A stretch of 64,000 nucleotides of DNA from Streptomyces sp. NBC_00433 (GTDB lineage Bacteria; Actinomycetota; Actinomycetes; Streptomycetales; Streptomycetaceae), in NCBI GenBank assembly GCA_036015235.1, contig CP107926.1, forward strand, positions 2,732,001 to 2,796,000, in the 5' to 3' direction. This document shows positions 1 through 8,922 of the stretch, piece after piece (the stretch's first letter is position 1; each line of letters starts with the position of its first letter). The notes under the pieces were generated by a model, which saw only the letters and a program-made list of their open reading frames with translations, had not been told where the DNA came from and ran no database searches. The translations under genes and the position numbers were made by a program.

Positions 1-232
1 CGCCGTCGATGGAGGTCTCGCAGAAGTCCCGCAGCCGGGCGAGGAATTCCTCGCCCCTGGCCGCCGCCTCGGGCGTCGGCATCGGATACGGGTGGATCAG
101 GTCCAGCCGGAATCGGCCGAGGAAGAGCTCCTTCGCGAAGCTCGGCCTGTGCCAGTCCCGCTCGCGGGCGGCCTCAGCCACCTGGCGTGCTTCGCGTTCA
201 GAGACCTTGCGTGTTGCAGCGGGTGCGGACAC
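1..232 (-). CDS. Acyl-CoA dehydrogenase family protein, N-terminal part (runs off the left edge)
   Basis: This is the first 77 codons of a minus-strand gene whose remainder lies outside the window. The GTG start at 232 is preceded by a strong GGAGG ribosome binding site about 9 bases upstream. The translation (with the stretches EREARQVAEAARE and SFAKELFLGRFRLDLIHP) matches my memory of the N-terminus of a long, about 640-residue, actinobacterial acyl-CoA dehydrogenase; the flavin-binding core and catalytic Glu are not in view. Such enzymes oxidise acyl-CoA thioesters with FAD. The substrate cannot be read from this fragment. The gene points away from the aldehyde dehydrogenase at 357-1811 only in position, since both are on the minus strand with a 124-base gap. 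Confidence 0.6.
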   Translation of the reverse strand, partial: MSAPAATRKVSEREARQVAEAARERDWHRPSFAKELFLGRFRLDLIHPYPMPTPEAAARGEEFLARLRDFCETSIDG

Positions 233-356
233 GGTTGCGTCACCTCCGGGTAGCCGGTTACCGACCGGTGCTACTTGTCCGTACTACCCGAATTCCGGCG
301 ACCCCACCAGACGAGCCGTCAGCGCCGGGCCCCTCGCGGCGGTCTGCGACCGCCTC

Positions 357-1811
357 TCACAGGTCGAGGCCGGTGAGCACCAGCACCCTCTCGTAGGTGT
401 AGTCCTCCATCGCGTACTTCACACCCTCGCGCCCCGAGCCGGAGTCCTTGACGCCGCCGTAGGGCATCTGGTCGGCCCGGTAGGAGGGGGCGTCGCCGAT
501 GATGACACCGCCCACCTCCAGGTCGCGGTGGGCGCGGAAAGCGAGCTGCAGGTCGTGGGTGAAGACGCCGGCCTGCAGGCCGAAGCGGGAGTCGTTGACG
601 GCCGCGAAGGCTTCCGCGGCGCCGTTGACCCGTTGCAGTGACAGGACGGGCCCGAAGGCCTCCTCGGTGGCGAGCACCGCGTCGGCCGGCAGGTCGGCCA
701 GCACGGTGGGCGCGTAGGAGGCCCCGTCGCGGGCGCCGCCGGCCAGCAGCTTGGCGCCCTTGGCGACGGCGTCGTCCACCCACTGCTCCACGCGTACGGC
801 CGCGGCCTCGTTCACCAGCGGGCCGACGTCGGTGGCCTCGTCGGCCGGGTCGCCGGTGGCCTGCGCGCGGACCGCCGCGACGACGCGCTCGGCCAGGGCG
901 TCGTAGACCGCCGCGTCGGCGATGACCCGCTGCACCGAGATGCAGGACTGGCCGCCCTGGTAGTTGGCGAAGGTCACGATCCGGCTCGCCGCCCAGTCCA
1001 GGTCGGCGTCCGAGGACCAGTCGGCGAGCACCACGGCCGCCGCGTTGCCGCCCAACTCCAGGGTGACGTGCTTGCGCGGCACCGAGTCCGCGATGGCGTG
1101 GCCCACGGTGTCGGAGCCGGTGAAGGAGATCACCGGCAGCCGCGGGTCCTGCACCAGCGCCGGCATCCGGTCGTTGGGCACCGGCAGGACGCTCCACGCG
1201 CCGGCCGGCAGGCCCTCGGCCCCGGCCAGGATCTCGCCGAGCAGCAACGCGGACAGCGGGGTCGCGGGCGCGGGCTTGAGGATGATCGGCACACCGACCG
1301 CGAGGGCCGGGGCGACCTTGTGCGCCACCAGGTTCAGCGGGAAGTTGAAGGGCGCGATGCCCAGTATCGGGCCGCGCCCGAAGCGCCGGGTCAGCGCGAG
1401 CCGTCCGACCCCGCCCGGGTCGGTGTCGAGGCGCTGAGCCTCGCCGGAGTTGAAGCGGCGGGCCTCCTCGGCGGCCCAGCGGAAAACCGACACCGCCCGG
1501 CCGACCTCGCCCCGCGACCATTTCAGCGGCTTGCCGTTCTCCGCGGTGATGAGCCGGGCTATCTCCTCGGCGCGCTCGGCCAGCCGCTTCGAGACGTGGT
1601 CCAGCGCGGCGGCCCGCACATGCGCGGGCGTCGCGGAGAATTCCGCCTGCGCCGCGGCCGCCGCCGCGACGGCCGCCTCGACCTGCGCCTCGTCCGGCAC
1701 GCTCACCCGGCCGACCAGGGCGCCGTCCCAGGGGCTGGTCACGTCGAAGGAGTCCGTGCCGGCGGCCTGCCGGCCGGCCAGCCAGAACGCGTACGGGGCT
1801 GCGGTCGTCAC
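357..1811 (-). CDS. NAD(P)-dependent aldehyde dehydrogenase
   Basis: A full-length aldehyde dehydrogenase of about 484 residues. It oxidises an aldehyde to a carboxylate through a thiohemiacetal. The catalytic Cys is residue 290 in GGQSCISV, the general-base Glu lies in VTLELGGNA, and the substrate-pocket Asn is in IAPFNFPLNL, so the enzyme looks active. The C-terminal MPYGGVKDSGSGREG motif is also intact. A GTG at 1811 is preferred because a GGCGGAAG stretch lies just upstream; an ATG five codons earlier (1826) has no visible ribosome binding site. The substrate is unknown. It resembles the non-phosphorylating and phosphonoacetaldehyde-like branch more than the betaine or GABA-aldehyde branch. 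Placement beside a PucR regulator and gabT suggests nitrogen-compound catabolism, which is inference. Confidence 0.85.
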   Translation of the reverse strand: MTTAAPYAFWLAGRQAAGTDSFDVTSPWDGALVGRVSVPDEAQVEAAVAAAAAAQAEFSATPAHVRAAALDHVSKRLAERAEEIARLITAENGKPLKWSRGEVGRAVSVFRWAAEEARRFNSGEAQRLDTDPGGVGRLALTRRFGRGPILGIAPFNFPLNLVAHKVAPALAVGVPIILKPAPATPLSALLLGEILAGAEGLPAGAWSVLPVPNDRMPALVQDPRLPVISFTGSDTVGHAIADSVPRKHVTLELGGNAAAVVLADWSSDADLDWAASRIVTFANYQGGQSCISVQRVIADAAVYDALAERVVAAVRAQATGDPADEATDVGPLVNEAAAVRVEQWVDDAVAKGAKLLAGGARDGASYAPTVLADLPADAVLATEEAFGPVLSLQRVNGAAEAFAAVNDSRFGLQAGVFTHDLQLAFRAHRDLEVGGVIIGDAPSYRADQMPYGGVKDSGSGREGVKYAMEDYTYERVLVLTGLDL

Positions 1812-2039
1812 GGTTCTTCCGCCCATCTGTCGCGGGTCTGTCGCGGGTGTCGCTCCCTGCCACGGTAGGCACGGGCGGCACCCTGCCGAGTTGTCCACGG
1901 CGGAGCAGGCGTCGGCCCGCGCGCTACGCAATGGCCAGCGCCGCCGCCATGGGCCGGATGGGCCCGGTGGTCCGGAAGCCGCCCCGCCGGGCGCCCGGCG
2001 GCCCTATCCTGGCGCCCCGGCACGGGGAGGGACGGGCGG

Positions 2040-2459
2040 ATGGCGCAGACGGTCACGATCGCACTGGACGACGGCTCGACGGTGGAGGCGGAGATCGTGG
2101 GCGAGGTGCCCTTCCAGCACCCCGACGACTCGGAGGGCTACGACGACGTCGGCGTACGCTCCCGGGCCGCGTCCATGGGCTCCGCCGTCACCCTGACCCT
2201 GGAAGGCGTGCGCGACACCGTGCGCAGCGTCGGCCGCTGGGCCGCGCAGACCATCACCGAGGGCGGCGCCGCCGGCTCCCCCGACTCCTTCGAGGTGGAG
2301 TTCGGCCTCAAGCTCGCCGTGAAGTCCGGCCAGCTGCTCGGCGTCATCGCGGAGGCCGGCACCGAGGCGGGCCTGACCGTGCGGATGTCCTGGGACCTCG
2401 CCGCCCGCCGGGCCGCCACCCCGCCGCCCGGCGGCACGGGGGCGCCACCGGCGCCGTAG
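2040..2459 (+). CDS. CU044_2847 / trypsin-co-occurring-domain (TrypCo1-like) small protein
   Basis: A 139-residue soluble protein with no signal peptide or membrane segment. The N-terminal half starts as a beta-strand-rich segment (TVTIALDDGSTVEAEIVGE), the middle carries a helical part and a conserved FEVEFGLKLAVKSGQLLGVI strand region, and the last 25 residues are Pro/Ala-rich and probably disordered. This pattern matches the actinobacterial family called CU044_2847 or Trypsin-co-occurring domain 1, which in other genomes sits next to trypsin-like proteases and is suspected to be an adaptor in conflict or signalling systems. Here no protease is adjacent. The ATG at 2040 follows GGGAGGGACGGGCGG, a reasonable ribosome binding site. 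The gene faces away from the aldehyde dehydrogenase, with 228 bases between. Confidence 0.6.
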   Translation: MAQTVTIALDDGSTVEAEIVGEVPFQHPDDSEGYDDVGVRSRAASMGSAVTLTLEGVRDTVRSVGRWAAQTITEGGAAGSPDSFEVEFGLKLAVKSGQLLGVIAEAGTEAGLTVRMSWDLAARRAATPPPGGTGAPPAP

Positions 2460-2489
2460 GCGTCACCGCGAGGGCCTTCACCGCGAGGC

Positions 2490-4040
2490 TCAGGCGCCGG
2501 CCTCGGCCTCGGTCTTGAGGGCCAGCCACAGCTCCATGCGCACGTCGGGGTCGTCCAGGGAGCGGCCGAGGATCTCCTCGACCCGCCGCATCCGGTAGCG
2601 CAGCGTGTGCCGGTGCACCCCGAGGTCGGCCGCCGCCGCGTCCCACTGGCCGTGGTGGGACAGCCAGGCGTGCAGCGAGGCGACCAGGTCGCCGCGCGAG
2701 GTGGCGTCGTGCTCGCGCAGCGGCCGCAGCAGGCCCTCGGCGAAGGCCCGTACGGCGTCGTCGGCGAGCAGCGGCACCACCGACCCGGCGCCGACCTCGC
2801 CGTGCTCGACCAGGTTGCGGCCCCTGCGGACCGCGACCGCCAGCGCCCGCTCGGCCTGCCGGTTCGCCTCGGGCACCTCCTCGGGCGGCACCGCCGCCGA
2901 CAGCCCCGCGGCCAGCGCGTCCTCGGCCTCGGCCAGGTCGGCCGCCGCCGCCAGCGCGGTGGCGTCCTGCGCGGCCAGCACGATCAGCCGGGCGTCCTCC
3001 TGGATCACCAGCAGCGGGTCGCCGGAGCGGGCGGCGGCCGAGTCCACCCGCTCGGCCAGCCGGGACAGCGCCTCCGGGCCGCGCTGGGCGTCGCTGGGCT
3101 CGGCGATCAGCACCCGCACCGGGTGGTCGAGCAGGCTGCGGTAGAGCGCGCCCGCGACACTGCGGGCATGGCCGGCCTCGCCGGCGAGCAGCATCCGCAG
3201 CAGGGCGGCGGCCAGCCGGGTGTGCGCGTCCTGGAGGGTGCGGGACTGCTCCAGCGACAGCGTCAGCAGGGCGACGGCGGCGTGCACCACATAGCGCGCC
3301 GAAGTGTCGAGGCGCTCCTCGGTGCCGACCGCGAGATAGCCGCGCGGGCGGCGCCCGGTGCCCAGCGACTGGATCTCGACCCGGTCCTCGCTGCCCGCGG
3401 GCCCCGCGACGGCGGCGCCGGCCGGCCCCTGGATCTCCCGCAGCCGGTCGATCTCGCCCGTCAGCCGGGCGGCGCGGCGGCCCGCCCAGTCGGGCGCGGC
3501 GGCCACCACGGCGCCCGAGGCGTCGTAGAGCGCCGCCCAGCCGTCGAGGTGGGCGGCGAGCCGGGCCAGCAGCGCGGCCGTGCCGTCAGGGGCGAGCGCC
3601 GCCCGGGTCAGCTCGCGCTGGGCGTCGAAACCCGCGGTCACCGCCTTGTAGCGCTCGGCGGCGAGCGCGGCGGAAACGGTCTTGCTGATCGCGATGAAGG
3701 GTGTCCTGCGCGGCACCTCGACCAGCGGCAGCCCGCCCCGCTCGGCGGCCGCCACCAGGGCCTCGGGCACCGTGTCGTGCCCGACCCCGACGCCGAAGCC
3801 CAGCCCGACGACCTTCGCGGCGGTCAGCCGCCGCACATAGCCGCGCATCGCCTCCGCGTCGCCGACCTCCAGCTTGAGCCCGGTGGTCAGCAGCAGCTCG
3901 CCGCCCTCCAGATACGGGCCCGGATCGTCCAGTTCGCTGGTGTGCACCCAGCGGACCTCCGGATCCAGCCGGTCCTTGCCGGCGAGGACGGTCAGCTTGA
4001 GCGCCGAGTGCTGCACGAGGGAGGCGAGGGTGAGCGGCAT
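2490..4040 (-). CDS. PucR-family transcriptional regulator
   Basis: A 516-residue regulator. The first 125 residues form the purine-catabolism regulator (PucR) sensor domain, beginning LTLASLVQHSALKLTVLAG and containing the typical WVHTSELDDPGPYLEGGELLLTTG region. The middle is a CdaR/GGDEF-like domain. The last 60 residues hold the PucR-type helix-turn-helix (WDAAAADLGVHRHTLRYRMRRVEEILG). Family members bind DNA near catabolic operons for purines, amino acids or polyamines. The ATG at 4040 starts exactly where the family begins; a TTG 20 codons earlier is less likely. It ends 30 bases before the stop of the TrypCo1-like gene (convergent). A likely target is one of the neighbouring aldehyde dehydrogenase or gabT genes, which is inference from position only. 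Confidence 0.85.
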   Translation of the reverse strand: MPLTLASLVQHSALKLTVLAGKDRLDPEVRWVHTSELDDPGPYLEGGELLLTTGLKLEVGDAEAMRGYVRRLTAAKVVGLGFGVGVGHDTVPEALVAAAERGGLPLVEVPRRTPFIAISKTVSAALAAERYKAVTAGFDAQRELTRAALAPDGTAALLARLAAHLDGWAALYDASGAVVAAAPDWAGRRAARLTGEIDRLREIQGPAGAAVAGPAGSEDRVEIQSLGTGRRPRGYLAVGTEERLDTSARYVVHAAVALLTLSLEQSRTLQDAHTRLAAALLRMLLAGEAGHARSVAGALYRSLLDHPVRVLIAEPSDAQRGPEALSRLAERVDSAAARSGDPLLVIQEDARLIVLAAQDATALAAAADLAEAEDALAAGLSAAVPPEEVPEANRQAERALAVAVRRGRNLVEHGEVGAGSVVPLLADDAVRAFAEGLLRPLREHDATSRGDLVASLHAWLSHHGQWDAAAADLGVHRHTLRYRMRRVEEILGRSLDDPDVRMELWLALKTEAEAGA

Positions 4041-4128
4041 ACGGACCAGATACCGGCAATCGCTGGATTTTGGCCGACCGGGAGTGGTCGCCCCCTCCAA
4101 TTGTGCCGCACCGTACAGCCCGCCCCCC

Positions 4129-6270
4129 TCACCCCCGCAGATCCACCAGGATCGGCGGCGCGTGCTCCCCCGTCGTCGCCGTCAACGACACCACCGCATG
4201 CCCGGCGGGCACGGCATGGGCCAGATCCGAAGCGGACCACCGCTCCCGCTCGACCTCGCGGACGGTGACCGACTCGGTGGTGACCGCCTCACCGGTGAAG
4301 AGCTTCCGCACCCCGCGGCTGAGCCGCCGCGGAAGGCCGCCGGACTGGTCGGGGGTACGGGTGACGTCCCTGGTCTCCACCCAGGTGGTCCCCCACGCCT
4401 CCGCGAAGCGCTTGCCGTCCCAGGTGGTCACCCCGGACATCGCCATCCGGCAGCCCATCGCGCCGAGCAGCGCGGTGCGCAGGTCGTCGGGCACCTCGTC
4501 GAGCGTCCGCAGGGTCATGACGACCCCGGCGTTCGCCGAGCGCAGCCGGGCCAGCCCGCCGACCGACTCGGCGGTGACGGTGTGGGCCGCGTCGTCCAGG
4601 ACCAGGCAGGCGAAGAGCGTCCGGTCGCGCCGCGCGGTGACGGCGGCCGTGAACTGCGCAAGCAGCAGGCGCACCAGGATCCTGGACGCCTCGATGTGTC
4701 CGTGCTCGGGCAGGTCGACGCGGACCCGCACCGGGTGTTCGAGCGCCCGCATCGAGAACGGGCGGGTGCGGCCTGTGACGTCGAAGAAGCCGGCGAAGGC
4801 CGGCCGGTCGAGCAGGGCGATCCGGTCGGCGAGCAGCGGGCCGATGTCGCCGCGCTGGCCCGTCTGCCGTTCGCGGGCGTCCAGCTCCCTGGCCAGCCCG
4901 GGGGCGCCGGCCGCGTCGAGCGCGTCCCGCAGTGCGGCGAAGGCGTGCGGGGTGCCGTCGAGCAGTTCGCGCAGCTCGGGGACCGCGGGGAAACGGCCCC
5001 GTGCGGTGCGGAAGGGGCCGAGGATCTGCCGCAGGGCGCTCGTCGCCCGGCGGGTGTCGGCGGCCCCGCTGTGGGCGTCGAGCAACGCTTCCGCGAGCGT
5101 TCCCGCCGCCACCTCCGGATCGTCGGTTCCGTAGAGGTCCAGGTCGTAGCGGGACGCCGGGTCGGCGAGTGCGATCACGACGTCGTAGGCGTCGGAGGGC
5201 CCGAGGTAGGAGCCCGCGGAGCCGACCGCCACCACCGCGGCCTGCCCCGCCAGCGCCTGAAGGCACAGCGATTCGGCGACGGGCCGCACCACCTGGCGGG
5301 TCTTGCCGGATCCCGAGGGGCCGACCACCACGAGCCCGGTGCCCAGCAGCGTCGGGTCGAGCGCGATGCCGGACCCTCGGTGCTGGTAGGGGTTGCGGTC
5401 GTCCTCGGTGCCGCGGCCGATCCGCACCTGGCGGGCCACCAGGTCATGCGGGGCGCCGCGGTGCGGCAGGTCACGGGCGCCGGACGGGTGGCCGCAGGCC
5501 GCGCCGCCGTCGCGCAGCACCCCGTCGGTGAAGGCGTCGAGCCGGCCGGGGTCGGTCACCGCGTTGCGCCACGCACTGCGGATCCGGGCGTAGTCGACGT
5601 CGTTCATCCGGCCGGTGCGCACCTCGGTGGTGAGCCGGTCGGCGAGCGCGTGCCGCTGGGCCGCCCGCAGCTCGGGCCAGACGACCGGGTCCTCGTCGGG
5701 GTCCGCGGGCGCGGCTCCCGGTTCCGGGGCGTCCACGAGCTTGCGCATCGCGGGCTCGCCGTATCGGCGCCAGACCTCCAGCCACTGGCCTTTGCGTCCG
5801 AGCATGAGCCCCAGCAGGAAGAGCACCACGGCGTATCCGGAGTAGCCGAAGACGGTCTCGAAGAAGAGGGTGTGTGTCCAGCTGTCGGGCAGGAAGATCC
5901 GCAGGATGTCGATGACCAGCTGGTAGGCGAGGTCGCCGCCGTTGAAGAAGAGCGACCAGAGGAATATCGCGGACAGCCCGGTCAGTGCGGCGAGCCCGAG
6001 CAGGTGGCGGCCCGACAGGCGGTTCGGGTCGGGCTTGGGGCGCGGGGTGTGCCCGAAGCCGTAGATGCCGGGCGCGTCGGCCGCACGGGGGGTGCGCAGC
6101 CAGATTTCCAGGGCCGACGCGGGCGGCGCCTTGGCAGGCATCGGCGGCGGCGCGGTGGGCCGGGGTACGGGGCTGGTGGGTTGGGGCGGTGCGGCCGAGG
6201 GGGTGGGCGGGCCGGTGCCCGCACGCCCGTGGCCGTAGCTCTGCGTGCCCTCGTGATCCATGGCATCCAT
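4129..6270 (-). CDS. Membrane-anchored VirD4/TraD-like ATP-binding protein
   Basis: A 713-residue protein. The first 60 residues are Pro/Ala-rich and probably disordered. Two hydrophobic segments follow (LLGLAALTGLSAIFLWSLFF near residue 80 and YSGYAVVLFLLGLMLG near residue 125), then a large cytoplasmic domain. That domain has a clean Walker A (GPSGSGKTRQ) and a Walker B-like strand (LFACLVLDDAAH). The layout is like type IV coupling ATPases or FtsK/HerA-type motors, but the conserved C-terminal motifs of true coupling proteins are hard to find, and there is no relaxase nearby. It is a known annotated ATP/GTP-binding protein type in Streptomyces, of unknown role. The ATG at 6270 has GAGGGG about 16 bases upstream; a second ATG lies at 6261. 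It is divergent from gabT. Confidence 0.65.
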   Translation of the reverse strand: MDAMDHEGTQSYGHGRAGTGPPTPSAAPPQPTSPVPRPTAPPPMPAKAPPASALEIWLRTPRAADAPGIYGFGHTPRPKPDPNRLSGRHLLGLAALTGLSAIFLWSLFFNGGDLAYQLVIDILRIFLPDSWTHTLFFETVFGYSGYAVVLFLLGLMLGRKGQWLEVWRRYGEPAMRKLVDAPEPGAAPADPDEDPVVWPELRAAQRHALADRLTTEVRTGRMNDVDYARIRSAWRNAVTDPGRLDAFTDGVLRDGGAACGHPSGARDLPHRGAPHDLVARQVRIGRGTEDDRNPYQHRGSGIALDPTLLGTGLVVVGPSGSGKTRQVVRPVAESLCLQALAGQAAVVAVGSAGSYLGPSDAYDVVIALADPASRYDLDLYGTDDPEVAAGTLAEALLDAHSGAADTRRATSALRQILGPFRTARGRFPAVPELRELLDGTPHAFAALRDALDAAGAPGLARELDARERQTGQRGDIGPLLADRIALLDRPAFAGFFDVTGRTRPFSMRALEHPVRVRVDLPEHGHIEASRILVRLLLAQFTAAVTARRDRTLFACLVLDDAAHTVTAESVGGLARLRSANAGVVMTLRTLDEVPDDLRTALLGAMGCRMAMSGVTTWDGKRFAEAWGTTWVETRDVTRTPDQSGGLPRRLSRGVRKLFTGEAVTTESVTVREVERERWSASDLAHAVPAGHAVVSLTATTGEHAPPILVDLRG

Positions 6271-6526
6271 GGCGCGTCTGCCCCTCGTCGCCGCCGATGC
6301 GCACAATGTAGTCGAGCCGCTACACCCAAAGAAAGGATCTTGGCCGGACGCCCGCCCCGGCCGGGCCGGGGGGCCCAGTGCGCCCGGGGCGTCGGCACTG
6401 GCCGATCCGGCGAAGAGGTGCCGGTCAGTGCGACCGATCGGCGTATGCGGGGGGTGGTTGGGGCGGCCTAGCCTCGGGGAAGGTCCGGATGGAGCTGGGT
6501 CGAGGAATTCGAGGAGAATGCCCGTC

Positions 6527-7858
6527 ATGAGCGAATTGCCGCAGGAGCGCAGGCTGGTCACCGCCGTGCCGGGGCCGAAGTCGCAGGAGTTGTCGGCCAG
6601 GAAGTCGGCGGCGGTCGCGGACGGGGTGGGGGTGACGCTGCCGGTGTATGTCACGCGGGCCGGCGGCGGGATCGTCGAGGACGTGGACGGGAACCGGCTG
6701 ATCGACTTCGGGTCGGGCATCGCGGTGACGTCGGTGGGGAACAGCGCGCCGGCGGTGGTCCGCCGGGCCACCGCGCAGCTGGCCGACTTCACCCACACCT
6801 GCTTCATGATCACGCCCTACGAGGGCTACGTGGAGGTCGCCGAGCAGCTCAACGCGCTCACGCCCGGCGACCACGCGAAGAAGTCCGCGCTGTTCAATTC
6901 CGGCGCCGAGGCGGTGGAGAACGCGGTGAAGATCGCCCGCTCCTACACCAAGCGCCCGGCGGTGGTGGTCTTCGACCACGGCTACCACGGCCGCACCAAT
7001 CTGACGATGGCGCTGACGGCGAAGAACATGCCGTACAAGGAGGGCTTCGGCCCCTTCGCGCCCGAGGTCTACCGGGTGCCGCTGGCGTACGGCTACCGCT
7101 GGCTGACCGGTCCCGAGCACGCGGCGGAGGAGGCCGCGGCGCAGGCGATCGACATCATCACCAAGCAGATCGGCGCGGAGCACGTCGCGGCGATCGTGAT
7201 CGAGCCGATCTCGGGCGAGGGCGGCTTCATCGAGCCGGCGAAGGGCTTCCTGCCGCGGATGGCGCAGTTCGCCAGGGACAACGGGATCGTCTTCGTCGCC
7301 GACGAGATCCAGACCGGCTTCTGCCGGACCGGGCAGTGGTTCGCGTGCGAGGACGAGGGTGTGGTGCCCGACCTGATCACCACCGCCAAGGCGCTCGCGG
7401 GCGGGCTGCCGCTGGCGGCGGTCACCGGTCGGGCCGAGATCATGGACGCGGCCCACACGGGCGGCCTGGGCGGCACCTACGGCGGCAACCCGGTGGCCTG
7501 CGCGGCGGCGCTGGGCGCGATCGAGACGATGAAGGAGCTGGACCTGGCCGCGCGGGCGCGGCGGATCGGCGAGGTCATGACGCCGCGGCTGCGTGCGCTG
7601 CAGGAGAAGTACCCGGCGATCGGCGAGGTCCGCGGGCGCGGCGCGATGATCGCGGTGGAGCTGGTGCGGCCCGGCACCAAGGAGCCGGACGCGGCGCTGA
7701 CGTCCGCGGTGGCCAAGGCGTGTCATGCAAACGGCCTTGTGGTGCTCACCTGTGGGACGTATGGCAACGTGCTTCGGTTTCTGCCGCCGCTGGTCATCGG
7801 GGAGGATCTGTTGAACGAGGGCCTCGACATCATCGAGGAGGCCTTCGCCGGAGTGTGA
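6527..7858 (+). CDS. gabT: 4-aminobutyrate aminotransferase
   Basis: A 443-residue class III aminotransferase that moves the amino group of GABA to 2-oxoglutarate, giving succinic semialdehyde. The PLP-binding Lys is residue 288 in TTAKALAGGLPLAAV. The pocket motifs NSGAEAVENAVKIAR, the DEIQTGFCRTG strand and GLGGTYGGNPVACAAA agree with GabT. The ATG at 6527 has GAGGAG ten bases upstream; the ATG at 6518 lies only one base after that site and is unlikely to be used. It is divergent from the ATPase gene, with 256 bases between. With the polyamine uptake, amine oxidase and aldehyde dehydrogenase genes nearby, it fits the last amino transfer of putrescine breakdown. It could also act on other omega-amino acids. 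Confidence 0.9.
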   Translation: MSELPQERRLVTAVPGPKSQELSARKSAAVADGVGVTLPVYVTRAGGGIVEDVDGNRLIDFGSGIAVTSVGNSAPAVVRRATAQLADFTHTCFMITPYEGYVEVAEQLNALTPGDHAKKSALFNSGAEAVENAVKIARSYTKRPAVVVFDHGYHGRTNLTMALTAKNMPYKEGFGPFAPEVYRVPLAYGYRWLTGPEHAAEEAAAQAIDIITKQIGAEHVAAIVIEPISGEGGFIEPAKGFLPRMAQFARDNGIVFVADEIQTGFCRTGQWFACEDEGVVPDLITTAKALAGGLPLAAVTGRAEIMDAAHTGGLGGTYGGNPVACAAALGAIETMKELDLAARARRIGEVMTPRLRALQEKYPAIGEVRGRGAMIAVELVRPGTKEPDAALTSAVAKACHANGLVVLTCGTYGNVLRFLPPLVIGEDLLNEGLDIIEEAFAGV

Positions 7859-7881
7859 CCGACGGCAGGAGGCGGGGGCTC

Positions 7882-8922
7882 GTGAAGAACGTGTGGGGGC
7901 CTGATGGCGGAGGGGTGAGTGGACGCCTCGCGGCCTCCGGGGTGACGTACGGTTTCACCGGAACACCCCGCTCGCGGTCGGCTCTGTCGGAGTCGGCATC
8001 GAGTGACAACGGGCCGGTGATTCCCCATCACCGGCACGGCAGTGCCCTCGCGCACGCAACCACCGGGTCCGATGGTGGCCCCGGTACACCTCGCCGATCG
8101 ATCGGCCGTTCGTCCCACACCCCCCGGGACGGGCGGCGCGGCGATCGACATGGCCGCCCCGGAACTGTCCCCCCTGTTCCGGGGCGGCGTTCTGCTGCCC
8201 GGCCGCTCAGCGCGCTGGGTGCGGTCTTCGCCGCCGGTGTCGCCCTTTTCGTCGTGCTCACCCGGCAGGTCTCTGACGGCGGTCCTCTGGTGGACCGGGA
8301 CTGGTCGGTGCTCGGCTGGTTCCAGCGCGCCTCGGCGGCGCATCCGGCGCTGCGCGACCCGGCCCAGGTGCTGTCCGACGTGGGCAATGTGCAGGTCGCG
8401 GTGCCGCTGCTGCTGGCCGCGGTGGTCTTCGCGGCGCTGCGGGGCAGGGCCGCGAGGCGGCCGCTGTGGTGGCTGCCGCCGCTGACGGCCGCCCTGGCCA
8501 TGGCGGTGCTGCCGCTGGTGGTGGGCGGGGTGAAGTCGGCGGTGGCCAGGCCGGCGCCCGGCAAGGTGCATCTGGGGCCGAACGGCTACGCGGGCTTCTT
8601 CCCCTCGGGGCACACCGCGACCTCGGCGGTCGCGATCGGTGCGGCGGCGCTGCTGGTGCTGCCCTTCGTGCGGTGGGCGGCGGTGCGCGCGGTGCTGGCC
8701 GCGGCGGCGGTGCTGCTGGCCGCCGCGGTGGGCGCGGCCCTGGTGTGGCACGGCTACCACTGGCCGCTGGACGTGCTGGCCAGCTGGTGCCTGGCCGGGG
8801 CGCTGCTGTCGGTGGTGGCGGCGGCGGGGGTGCTGGAGCGCGTGGTCGCGGGACGGCGTCCCCCCGCCGCCGGTGCCGGGTCAGCTGTTGGTGGGGAAGC
8901 CGAGGTTGATACCGCCGTGTGA
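7882..8922 (+). CDS. PAP2-family membrane phosphatase (start uncertain)
   Basis: The last 250 residues form an integral membrane PAP2 phosphatase. The three catalytic motifs are visible: KSAVARPAP, PSGHTATS, and WHGYHWPLDVLASW. About five hydrophobic helices are seen. Such enzymes dephosphorylate phosphatidic acid, undecaprenyl pyrophosphate or similar lipids at the membrane. The N-terminus is unclear: the first convincing helix starts near 8200, while this frame stays open back into gabT. I chose GTG 7882 because GGAGG lies 8 bases before it; GTG 8017 is an alternative. The first 100 residues are polar, Arg/Pro/Gly-rich and unlike the family, so a later start or an upstream sequencing error is possible. 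Its last 42 bases overlap the end of mmsA on the other strand. Confidence 0.75.
   Translation: MKNVWGPDGGGVSGRLAASGVTYGFTGTPRSRSALSESASSDNGPVIPHHRHGSALAHATTGSDGGPGTPRRSIGRSSHTPRDGRRGDRHGRPGTVPPVPGRRSAARPLSALGAVFAAGVALFVVLTRQVSDGGPLVDRDWSVLGWFQRASAAHPALRDPAQVLSDVGNVQVAVPLLLAAVVFAALRGRAARRPLWWLPPLTAALAMAVLPLVVGGVKSAVARPAPGKVHLGPNGYAGFFPSGHTATSAVAIGAAALLVLPFVRWAAVRAVLAAAAVLLAAAVGAALVWHGYHWPLDVLASWCLAGALLSVVAAAGVLERVVAGRRPPAAGAGSAVGGEAEVDTAV

Noticed and set aside
319-1881. Long antisense or out-of-frame reading frames over most genes
   Set aside because: High GC keeps all frames open. Codon third-position GC and known motifs select only one frame at each locus.
8042-8485. Second plus-strand frame over the PAP2 5' region as a separate gene
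   Set aside because: It loses protein-like character after about 8200, where the PAP2 frame has clear membrane helices and catalytic motifs.
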